Below are positions 6,656 to 14,227 of a stretch of 24,213 nucleotides of DNA, piece after piece. Source of the stretch: Akkermansiaceae bacterium. GTDB lineage: Bacteria > Verrucomicrobiota > Verrucomicrobiia > Verrucomicrobiales > Akkermansiaceae. The stretch spans positions 1 to 24,213 of the forward strand of contig JACMMB010000272.1 of NCBI GenBank assembly GCA_014379305.1. The letters are read 5' to 3'. Made by a program: the position numbers and the translations under genes. Position 1 is the first letter of the stretch. Each line of letters opens with the position of its first letter. The notes below the pieces were generated by a model, which saw nothing but the letters and a program-made list of their open reading frames with translations, made no database searches and had not been told where the DNA came from.

Positions 6656-8110
6656 TCATTTCGGCGGTTCAACAGGCGTGACCTCTTTCGGCTTTTCGAC
6701 CACGGGCGCAGGCTTCAGCAACAGATCCACCCATTGGTGCAACTGATAACCAGCCCCTAGCCCGCCGATTTCCGCTAACAGTTCATGGCACTTTTGGCGC
6801 CACCTCTCATAATCCGGCGCGGCATTTTTTTCCTCCTTACTGCCGGGAAACACCACATAACTCACTGTCAAATCCGATACCGGGCGGTTGTAAGGCGATG
6901 CCTTTCCGTTCAATTCCTTCGCCATCCGCAGCGAAGCCTCCCCCACTTTGAAAGTCGGCCCACCATCCCCCACAATGCACGGGTAAATTTTTTCCCCATA
7001 GACCACCACCGCGTAATCTCCAACCTTGGGCGCGAATGAATCATTCCTGGCTGTGAGCAAATTCACCGGAATCACAATAAACGGATCGTACTCCGCAATC
7101 AGATAACTGCGCGCCTGAAGAACGGAAATCCCCCGCAACAACAACGCAATACGATCCCGCAGCCACTTCTTCCGCTCAGCCGTCGTATTCGGATCCGCCA
7201 GTTCCTTATTGCCCCCCTCGATCCGTTTTTCCCAACCGGGAATCATCGGGTTCGGCGTCGGCGTCGTTTTCGGCCACCCATAGCTGGTAAATGGCTGGTA
7301 ATAGGAAGAGTTCACGATCGAGTCCGGCATCGTCGCCAATCGATCCCCATCCGATCCATCCGCCACCACATCCATTTCAGCCTGCATGAAAAGCACCTTC
7401 CGCCCTCCTTCCGCCTGCAGGTTCATAATTGTCTCACAGTCGTAAACATTGTGTTTCGTCAGCAGCTCGTTCAGCGCATTCGCATCCTTCCTCACCCGGC
7501 TGCTCTTGTTTTCATAAATCGTATTGAACCATGGCGAAACCTTCCCCTTTTCCAACATCGCGGGCAATCCGGGGAGGATTTTGGAAAGCTTTGAATTGCT
7601 CTTTTCCAAGTCCGCGATACCCGTCGCAGGCGCGGGCAATCGTAGCTTCAATTCATAGTTTGCCGTGTAACTGCCCGCATCCCTGCGCTCGGCAGAGGCG
7701 ATCCCGCCCTTCTCGAAGGTCACTTCCGTATTGAAAGGAATACCGCTGCGCAACTGTCGCACATCCGTCACCTTCCCCAGCGGAAGCAGCGGCTCGGGCT
7801 GCGGAGCGGTTTCTTTTTCCGCCGCTTCATTTTTCCCAGCTTGTTGCGCCCTCAGCGCTTCCAGCTCCTTCGCAAGTTCCTCATCCATCTCCGCCCGCAA
7901 ACGTTGCTCCACCCTCATTTCAATCTTCTCCTCATCCACCACCAGCCGTGGCTCGCGACTCGCCGCGAGCTCCTGCAAACCCCGCTTCACCTTTCCCGGA
8001 ATCTCGGTAAAAAGCATTCCCGCCAAAGCCGCGACCAATACTAAAAACCCAAGCCCGAACCACGGAAATCCTTTTTCCTTATCTTTGCGGCGCACATTTT
8101 TTTCATCCAT
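6656..8110 (-). CDS. Membrane-anchored GH75 (fungal chitosanase-like) domain protein
   Basis: 484 residues. A basic N-terminus is followed by one membrane helix at about 16-35, an acidic, probably coiled-coil stretch at 56-100, an unassigned region to ~230, a catalytic-looking domain at about 235-425 and a Pro-rich tail. The last domain resembles glycoside hydrolase family 75: AEMDV near 245, YDPFIVIPVN (341-350), GDYAVVVYGEKIYPCIVGD (364-382), GPTFKVGEAS (384-393) and SYVVFPGS. Asp382 and Glu391 are nine residues apart, the spacing of the catalytic Asp/Glu pair of the fungal enzymes, so activity is plausible. The topology would place the domain in the periplasm, anchored to the inner membrane. 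It follows the copper ATPase on the same strand after 64 bp with no terminator seen, so co-transcription is possible. Its substrate in this organism is unknown. Confidence 0.72.
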   Translation of the reverse strand: MDEKNVRRKDKEKGFPWFGLGFLVLVAALAGMLFTEIPGKVKRGLQELAASREPRLVVDEEKIEMRVEQRLRAEMDEELAKELEALRAQQAGKNEAAEKETAPQPEPLLPLGKVTDVRQLRSGIPFNTEVTFEKGGIASAERRDAGSYTANYELKLRLPAPATGIADLEKSNSKLSKILPGLPAMLEKGKVSPWFNTIYENKSSRVRKDANALNELLTKHNVYDCETIMNLQAEGGRKVLFMQAEMDVVADGSDGDRLATMPDSIVNSSYYQPFTSYGWPKTTPTPNPMIPGWEKRIEGGNKELADPNTTAERKKWLRDRIALLLRGISVLQARSYLIAEYDPFIVIPVNLLTARNDSFAPKVGDYAVVVYGEKIYPCIVGDGGPTFKVGEASLRMAKELNGKASPYNRPVSDLTVSYVVFPGSKEEKNAAPDYERWRQKCHELLAEIGGLGAGYQLHQWVDLLLKPAPVVEKPKEVTPVEPPK

Positions 8111-8174
8111 GGCAATGAGATTAAACGCGCCCGCCGCCGGTAATCAATCGAACTCGCGCTTCAATCAAGTCCAT

Positions 8175-10472
8175 CTACAGCTTCAACCTCCGCAACCGCA
8201 ATGCATTCCCTATAACGGAAACCGAACTCAGGCTCATCGCCGCCCCGGCAATGATCGGACTCAACAGCCAGCCAAAAACCGGATACAGCACACCGGCAGC
8301 AAGCGGAATGCCCAAAGCGTTATAGAAAAACGCGAAAAACAGATTTTGCCGGATATTCCTCATCGTCGCCCGGCTCAGGCGGATCGCCTTGGCAATGCCT
8401 CGAAGATCGCCTTTCACCAAAGTAATGCCGGCGCTCTGCATCGCCACATCGGTGCCTGTCCCCATGGCGATTCCCACGTCCGCCTCGCTGAGAGCCGGGG
8501 CATCATTGATCCCATCGCCAGCCATCGCCACGCCGTCAGCGCCTGAGCGGAGCTTTTTAACATACGCCGCTTTCCCAGCCGGCTCTACATCCGCTTCAAA
8601 GGTATCGATCCCAAGCCGCTTGGCCACCGTAGCCGCCGTGTGGCGGTTGTCGCCGGTAAGCATGACAATCTTCAAGCCCAATGCATGCAGTTCCTGGATC
8701 GCCTCTTGGGTTGTGGGTTTGATCGGATCCGCCACGGCGATAATCCCCGCAGGCTTGCCGTCGATCGCTACAAACATCGCGGTCTTTGCCTCCTCCTGAA
8801 GCCCTTTCGCAATCGCTATCATCATCTCCAGGCCCGTCACTTTCTCATCGCGCAGAAAATCCGGTTTTCCCACCAGCACTTCACGACCGGAAACTTTCCC
8901 CGCCACTCCGCCACCCGTCACCGAGCGGAAATCCATTACCGGCAACAAGGGTAGCCCCCTCTCCTCCGCTGCCCTAACAATCGACCGGGCCAATGGATGC
9001 TCGCTGCTTTGCTCCAGGGACGCTGCCATTTTCAAAAAATCGGCTTCTTCAAAACCCTGTTCGGGAAGCACATCCACCAGCTTGGGTTTTCCTGCCGTCA
9101 AGGTCCCGGTCTTATCCACCACCAGTGTGGTGACCTTCTCCAAGCGCTCCAAAGCCTCGGCATTTTTCACCAACACACCCTCGATCGCCCCGCGCCCCAC
9201 ACCGACCATGATTGACATCGGGGTTGCCAGACCGAGGGCACACGGACAGGCGATGATCAAAACCGCCACCGCATTGACAACCGCATGCGCAAGCTTCGGC
9301 TCCGGCCCAAGCCAAGCCCAACAAATAAACGTCAGCAATGAAACCAGCAGCACTCCCGGCACGAAAATCCCCGCAACCTTGTCAGCCAGACCTTGGATCG
9401 GCGCCCGGCTGCGCTGGGCCTCCGCGACCATCCCGACGATCTGCCCAAGCAGCGTGTCGCTGCCGACCTTTTCCGCTTTCATCACGAAACTTCCCGTCCC
9501 GTTGACCGTCCCTCCGGTGACCTTGTCGCCTGCGACTTTTTCAACTGGCAAGGCCTCGCCGGTAATCATCGCCTCCTCGACACTCGATCTACCCTCAACT
9601 ACCGCACCATCCACGGGAACTTTCTCCCCGGGCACCACCCTTAGAAGATCGCCAACCCTGACCTCGTCGAGCGGAATTTCCTCATCGCCAAGTTCCGTGA
9701 TTTTCCTCGCACTGGGCGGGGCCAAATCCAGCAAAGCCTTGATCGCACTTCCCGTGTTGCTGCGCGCCCTGAGCTCAAGCACCTGACCCAGCAAGACCAA
9801 AACAACGATCACCGCCGCCGCCTCGAAATAAATCGCGGGCTTCATTTCCTGGTCCATCGATGCCGGAAAATAACCGGGCAACAGCATCACCACTGCGCTG
9901 AACAGGTAGGCAGCGCCGACACCAATCGCAATCAGGGTGAACATGTTGAGGTGTCTGGTGATCATTGACTGCCAGCCTCGATGGAAAAAAGGCCACGCCG
10001 CCCACAGGACCACCGGAGTGGAAAGCACGAATTGCAGCCAGCGCGAGGTCTCGCCTCCGGCGAACGAATGCACCACCTGCGATGGAATCAAATGGGCCAT
10101 TGCCAGCAGAAATACGGGCAACGCAAAAACCGCCGCGATCCAAAAGCGGCGGGTCATGTCCTTGAGTTCACGATCGTCCTCCCCGGCATCTTCTACCACG
10201 CCAGCACGCTCCAAGGCCATTCCGCAGATCGGACAATCCCCCGGCTGATCCTGACGGACTTCCGGATGCATCGGGCAGGTATATATGGTTATAGCCGGGG
10301 ATTTCCATGCGGGATTCCGCTCAAGCGCCATCCCGCATTTCGGGCAATCGCCCGCCTTCGCAGAACCCACTCCGGCACACATCGGACAAAAATACTTATC
10401 CGCAGCAGGAGTATGCGCCGCTCCGGAATGCCCATGCACTCCCCCGCAGCAATCATCTGGCTGTTTCCTCAA
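8175..10472 (-). CDS. copA: Copper/silver-exporting P1B-type ATPase with two N-terminal heavy-metal-binding domains
   Basis: Pumps Cu(I) or Ag(I) from cytoplasm to periplasm using ATP (inner membrane). 765 residues. The N-terminus carries two short Cys-rich modules of the YxCPMHP...CPxCGM type (about 27-51 and 63-90) instead of the usual HMA domain, after a Cys/His-rich leader (DDCCGGVHGHSGAAH). Core motifs follow: actuator TGE (304-306), metal-site CPC (409-411), phosphorylation site DKTGT (Asp453), SEHPLA near 490, TGDN and GDGIND. Eight membrane helices are expected for the family. The start is TTG, whose last two bases are shared with the TGA stop of the upstream lipoprotein gene (TTGA overlap); no ATG is usable without losing the first metal module. 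Co-occurrence with CusCBA supports copper/silver specificity. Confidence 0.92.
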   Translation of the reverse strand: MRKQPDDCCGGVHGHSGAAHTPAADKYFCPMCAGVGSAKAGDCPKCGMALERNPAWKSPAITIYTCPMHPEVRQDQPGDCPICGMALERAGVVEDAGEDDRELKDMTRRFWIAAVFALPVFLLAMAHLIPSQVVHSFAGGETSRWLQFVLSTPVVLWAAWPFFHRGWQSMITRHLNMFTLIAIGVGAAYLFSAVVMLLPGYFPASMDQEMKPAIYFEAAAVIVVLVLLGQVLELRARSNTGSAIKALLDLAPPSARKITELGDEEIPLDEVRVGDLLRVVPGEKVPVDGAVVEGRSSVEEAMITGEALPVEKVAGDKVTGGTVNGTGSFVMKAEKVGSDTLLGQIVGMVAEAQRSRAPIQGLADKVAGIFVPGVLLVSLLTFICWAWLGPEPKLAHAVVNAVAVLIIACPCALGLATPMSIMVGVGRGAIEGVLVKNAEALERLEKVTTLVVDKTGTLTAGKPKLVDVLPEQGFEEADFLKMAASLEQSSEHPLARSIVRAAEERGLPLLPVMDFRSVTGGGVAGKVSGREVLVGKPDFLRDEKVTGLEMMIAIAKGLQEEAKTAMFVAIDGKPAGIIAVADPIKPTTQEAIQELHALGLKIVMLTGDNRHTAATVAKRLGIDTFEADVEPAGKAAYVKKLRSGADGVAMAGDGINDAPALSEADVGIAMGTGTDVAMQSAGITLVKGDLRGIAKAIRLSRATMRNIRQNLFFAFFYNALGIPLAAGVLYPVFGWLLSPIIAGAAMSLSSVSVIGNALRLRRLKL

Positions 10473-10789
10473 GACTTGTTCCGCGCTTCCTCAATTACTT
10501 TCAAATACTTCCCGGGTTCCTTGTTGAAATCCTTCAAGCAGGACTTGCAGCATAGTTTCACCTTGCTGCCCTCGTGTTCGAAAACGTATGCGTCGCCCAT
10601 GCTCCCCAAATCCTCCCCCGAGACCACACAGGTCAGCAGTGGATAGTTGTCATCCGTGGCTTCTGCTGTGGCTGCAGATGTTTCTCCCGGGACATCGATT
10701 GCTGTAGTCTTCTGTTCTTTGCAAGAGGCGGCGAAGACCGCGAGACCGGCCATTGCGATGATTGTGAAAGTGGTTTTGCTCTTTTTCAT
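10469..10789 (-). CDS. Lipoprotein with Cys-rich YHS/TRASH-like metal-binding domain
   Basis: A 106-residue protein with a lipoprotein signal: MKKSK, a hydrophobic stretch and a lipobox ending in Cys23 (FAASC). A 25-residue polar linker leads to a small domain with Cys54 (YPLLTCVVSGEDLG) and a C-C-x-x-C cluster, Cys80, Cys81 and Cys84 (KLCCKSCLKDFNKEPGKYL). The Cys spacing and following DFxxxPxKY resemble YHS/TRASH-type metal-binding domains. It sits between the CusA-like pump and the CopA-like ATPase and overlaps the latter by 4 nt, so the two are translationally linked. A role in periplasmic metal binding or hand-over between CopA and the Cus system is a reasonable inference but not demonstrated. 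Confidence 0.82.
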   Translation of the reverse strand: MKKSKTTFTIIAMAGLAVFAASCKEQKTTAIDVPGETSAATAEATDDNYPLLTCVVSGEDLGSMGDAYVFEHEGSKVKLCCKSCLKDFNKEPGKYLKVIEEARNKS

Positions 10790-10822
10790 AGGTTCGTAGT
10801 TTGCTTATGTTTTCTCAGTTTC

Positions 10823-13800
10823 TCATTTCAAATCGACATCCAGACGCATGGATTCTCCAAGTGTCCCTTTTTTAAGCTCCCGCTCGCGCAACCATAGGAA
10901 GATCACCGGCGTGACGATCAGGATGTGCAAGAGACTGGAAATCATACCCCCGATAACCGGGGTTGCCAGCGGTTTCATTATTTCAGCGCCTTGGCGATGA
11001 CTCCACATGATCGGCAGCAGACTTGCGATAATCGTTCCAACCGTCATCACTTTGGGCCTCAGGCGCAGCCGCGCGCCGTCTTTGACCGCCTGGACCAGGT
11101 CTTCATATGTGAAATCCCTGCCCTTTTCCTTGAGGCGTTCCTTCACCATTTCCTCAAGGTAAACTACCATCACCACCCCCGTTTGCACCGCCGTCCCGAA
11201 TAGCGCGATGTAGCCAACCCACACAGCACCGTTGAAATTGTAGCCCAGTAGTTTTTGCAACAGAACCCCGCCGCTCAGGGCAAAAGGCACAGCCAGCATC
11301 ACATGGGCCGCCTCCAGGGCACTGTGGTAAACGATGAAGAGCAGCACGAAAATCACCAACAAGACGAGTGGAAAAACCAACTGCATCGTCTTGACGAAAC
11401 GCTTCTGATTTTCAAATTCGCCCGTGAGTTTATAGGTCATTCCCTCCATATCCAGCTTGCCCAGCTTTTCCTCCACCTCTCCCACGAAACCGCCCAAATC
11501 TCGATCACGCACGTTCGCCTGCACGTAGGAGCGCAGGAGTCCGTTTTCGGAGGCAATTTCATTCGCGCCCATTTCGCGCGTGATCCTGGCCACCATACCC
11601 AATGGGATATAGGGAGATGGATTATCATCATTGCCACCACCTCCTGCCGTAGGCGGCGTTGCGCCACCGCCACCCATTCCTCCCATTGCACCGCCGCCAC
11701 CTGGAACTGCGGATGCAGATGCCATTGCTGGTTTGGCCGCAATCAGTATCCGGCTGAGTTCCTCGATATCATCCCGCTCGCTGCGTTGCACCCGGATCTG
11801 AATCGGGAATCGCTCGCGACCTTCAATCGTGGTGCTGACGTTTTTTCCGCCGATGGAAATTTCCACCGCATCCAGAACATCCTTCGCGCTGAGGCCATAG
11901 CGGGCCATCGCCTTGCGATCCACCTGGATATTCAGATAGGGTTTCCCCTGCACCCGTGAGGCCGATACACCGTCGGCTCCCGGAATCTTGTTAATCAAAC
12001 TCTCTATTTCGAATGCCTTGCTCTGGATCTTGCCAAGTTCATCGCCATAAATTTTCACCCCCACCTGCGCGCGTATTCCCGTATAAAGCATTAGGATGCG
12101 ATTCTCAATCGGCTGAAGAAAAGCCGGGACGTAGCCAGGAACCAGCTTCATTTTCTCGGTCAGCTCGGCGCGCAGCTTGGCCATGGTCATCCCTTCCCGC
12201 CATGCCGGATTGCGCTTCACGCGGAATCTGCCGTTGGGGATGTATTCAGGTTTGAGCATAATGGTGGTTTCCAGCATTTCGGTCGGGGCTGGATCGGTCG
12301 CCGTCTCAAAGCGCCCGAGTTTCCCGGCCACCGTCTCCACCTCCGGGATCCGGGAAATGACTTCGTCCTGCCATGACATCACGCGCTGGATTTCGGCCAG
12401 TCCTGTTTTTGGCATCATCACCGGCATGTAAAGCAGGCTGCCTTCGTTCAGCGGGGGCATGAATTCCTTGCCGAAGCCGGTAACCAGATTCGCCACATTC
12501 GGATGGCCTGAATCACGGATTTTCTTCACCACATTTCCCGGCAAGCCAAACGCTTCAATCATGGCGAACGCGAGGATGCACATCGCGATCAGGATCACCG
12601 ACTTCCGATGCTTGAGCGCCCAATCCAGAGTTGGCTCATAAATTTTAAGTAGAAACCGCATCACGTAATTGCGATCTTCCGAATGAAAGGGACCGCGCAC
12701 TAAAAGCGAGCACAACACAGGCACCAGGGTGATTGCGAATACCGTGGATCCGACCATGGCGAAGGTCTTCGTGAAAGCCAGCGGATGGAACAGTTTCCCC
12801 TCCTGCCCCGAGAGCGCGAAAACCGGTACAAACGCCAGAATGATGATCGCCATCGAAAAGAATATCGGCCGTCCCACCTGCTTGCAGGCGACGAGACAAA
12901 CCTCCCACGTCTCTTTCGAGCTGAGCCTGCCCCCCTTTTTATCTTCCGCCGCCTCGCAATGCCGCAGGACATTTTCCGTGACCACGATGGCGGCATCCAC
13001 CAGCACTCCGATCGCAATCGCGATTCCAGTCAGGGACATGATATTGCTGGTGATTCCAAATTGCTTCATCATCAGGAACGAAATCAGGATCGAAATCGGC
13101 AGCGGCAGCGTGACGATGAGAATACTTCTGAAGTGCCAGAGGAAAATGATGTGGGCAAGGGTCACCAAAACGATCTCCTCCATCAGCGCGTGCTTGAGCG
13201 TATCGATGGTGTTGTCGATGAGTTCGCTTCGATCGTAAAATGGTTTGATCGTAATACCGGGCGGCAGGCTTGATTGGATCCGTGCGATTTTTTCCTTCAC
13301 CCTTTCGATCACCGCCTTGGCGTTCTCGCCGGTCCGCATGATGACAGTCCCGCCCACGGATTCATGGCCATTGATATCAAGCGCGCCCCTTCGGAAATCC
13401 CCGCCAATCAGGATGGTGGAGATATCCCTCAAAAAAACAGGCGTGCCGGCCACCGCCTTTACCGTTACCAATTCCAAATCCTCAATGCCCGTGATCAGTC
13501 CGATCCCGCGCAGCACGAACTCCGCGCCGTTCTCCTCCACCACCTTGCCGCCAACATTCAGATTGGCGTTCTGCACCGCGGTCATCACCTCCATCATGCT
13601 GACGTTCGCGGCACGCATCTTCTTTGACGAAAGCTCGATCTGATACTGCTTCACAAACCCCCCGATGCTCGCCACCTCCGCCACACCCTTCACTGCGGCC
13701 AGCTGATAGCGGATGTTCCAATCCTGCACCGATCTCAGCTTCGACAAATCATAGCCTCCGGCCTCCGCTTTTTCCGGATCGACTTCGAGATAATACTGAT

Positions 13801-14218
13801 ACACCCAACCAAGGCCCGAAGCGTCCGGCCCGAGCTGCGGAGTGACTCCTTCCGGCATCGAGTTTTGCAGGAAGTTCAGGCGCTCCAGAACCCGCGTCCG
13901 CGCAAAATATGTATCCACATTTTCCTCGAAAATGATCGTGCTCAGCGAAAACCCGAACATCGAGGTGGCGCGGACTTCCCTGACCCCCGACAGGCCCTGA
14001 AGGCCGGTTGTCAGCGGATAAGTCACCTGATCCTCAACTTCCTGAGGGCTCCGCCCCGCCCAATCAGCAAAAACCAGCACCTGGTTCTCCGTAAGATCCG
14101 GGATCGCATCGACCGGTGTCTGATACACGGCACGGACGCCGAGCGCGATGATGAGGAGGGTCGCGCAAAGCACCAGGAACCGGTTCTTCAGACTCCACTC
14201 GATGATTTTTTCAATCAT
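10823..14218 (-). CDS. cusA: CusA-like heavy-metal RND efflux pump
   Basis: Inner-membrane proton antiporter that moves Cu(I)/Ag(I) from periplasm or cytoplasm into the CusBC channel. It has 1131 residues, longer than the ~1047 of E. coli CusA. The N-terminus (MIEKIIEWSLKNRFLV), the PDLTENQVLV segment and Asp408 in IGVLVDAAIVVTEN (proton relay) mark the HME-RND class. The three methionines of the CusA metal site appear conserved: Met598 (LLYMP), Met648 (PTEMLETT) and Met710 (ILMLYTG), arguing for Cu/Ag over Zn/Co/Cd. A Gly-rich insertion of about 35-40 residues at 829-868 (VPGGGGAMGGMGGGG...) sits in the second periplasmic half just before YIPLG and is unusual for the family. The gene starts 9 nt after the CusB-like gene. 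Confidence 0.93.
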   Translation of the reverse strand: MIEKIIEWSLKNRFLVLCATLLIIALGVRAVYQTPVDAIPDLTENQVLVFADWAGRSPQEVEDQVTYPLTTGLQGLSGVREVRATSMFGFSLSTIIFEENVDTYFARTRVLERLNFLQNSMPEGVTPQLGPDASGLGWVYQYYLEVDPEKAEAGGYDLSKLRSVQDWNIRYQLAAVKGVAEVASIGGFVKQYQIELSSKKMRAANVSMMEVMTAVQNANLNVGGKVVEENGAEFVLRGIGLITGIEDLELVTVKAVAGTPVFLRDISTILIGGDFRRGALDINGHESVGGTVIMRTGENAKAVIERVKEKIARIQSSLPPGITIKPFYDRSELIDNTIDTLKHALMEEIVLVTLAHIIFLWHFRSILIVTLPLPISILISFLMMKQFGITSNIMSLTGIAIAIGVLVDAAIVVTENVLRHCEAAEDKKGGRLSSKETWEVCLVACKQVGRPIFFSMAIIILAFVPVFALSGQEGKLFHPLAFTKTFAMVGSTVFAITLVPVLCSLLVRGPFHSEDRNYVMRFLLKIYEPTLDWALKHRKSVILIAMCILAFAMIEAFGLPGNVVKKIRDSGHPNVANLVTGFGKEFMPPLNEGSLLYMPVMMPKTGLAEIQRVMSWQDEVISRIPEVETVAGKLGRFETATDPAPTEMLETTIMLKPEYIPNGRFRVKRNPAWREGMTMAKLRAELTEKMKLVPGYVPAFLQPIENRILMLYTGIRAQVGVKIYGDELGKIQSKAFEIESLINKIPGADGVSASRVQGKPYLNIQVDRKAMARYGLSAKDVLDAVEISIGGKNVSTTIEGRERFPIQIRVQRSERDDIEELSRILIAAKPAMASASAVPGGGGAMGGMGGGGATPPTAGGGGNDDNPSPYIPLGMVARITREMGANEIASENGLLRSYVQANVRDRDLGGFVGEVEEKLGKLDMEGMTYKLTGEFENQKRFVKTMQLVFPLVLLVIFVLLFIVYHSALEAAHVMLAVPFALSGGVLLQKLLGYNFNGAVWVGYIALFGTAVQTGVVMVVYLEEMVKERLKEKGRDFTYEDLVQAVKDGARLRLRPKVMTVGTIIASLLPIMWSHRQGAEIMKPLATPVIGGMISSLLHILIVTPVIFLWLRERELKKGTLGESMRLDVDLK

Positions 14219-14227
14219 GATCGTTGC

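Noticed and set aside
7731..8546. A 271-codon plus-strand open frame spanning the GH75 and copA genes
   Set aside because: It crosses two minus-strand genes and the gap between them, with low-complexity Ser/Arg-rich translation.
9082..9786. A 234-codon plus-strand open frame opposite copA
   Set aside because: Ser/Pro/Thr-rich composition typical of an antisense shadow of a GC-rich ATPase gene; the minus strand carries every P-type ATPase motif.
12729..13627. Several overlapping plus-strand frames opposite cusA
   Set aside because: Three mutually overlapping antisense frames in one conserved gene indicate base composition, not coding.
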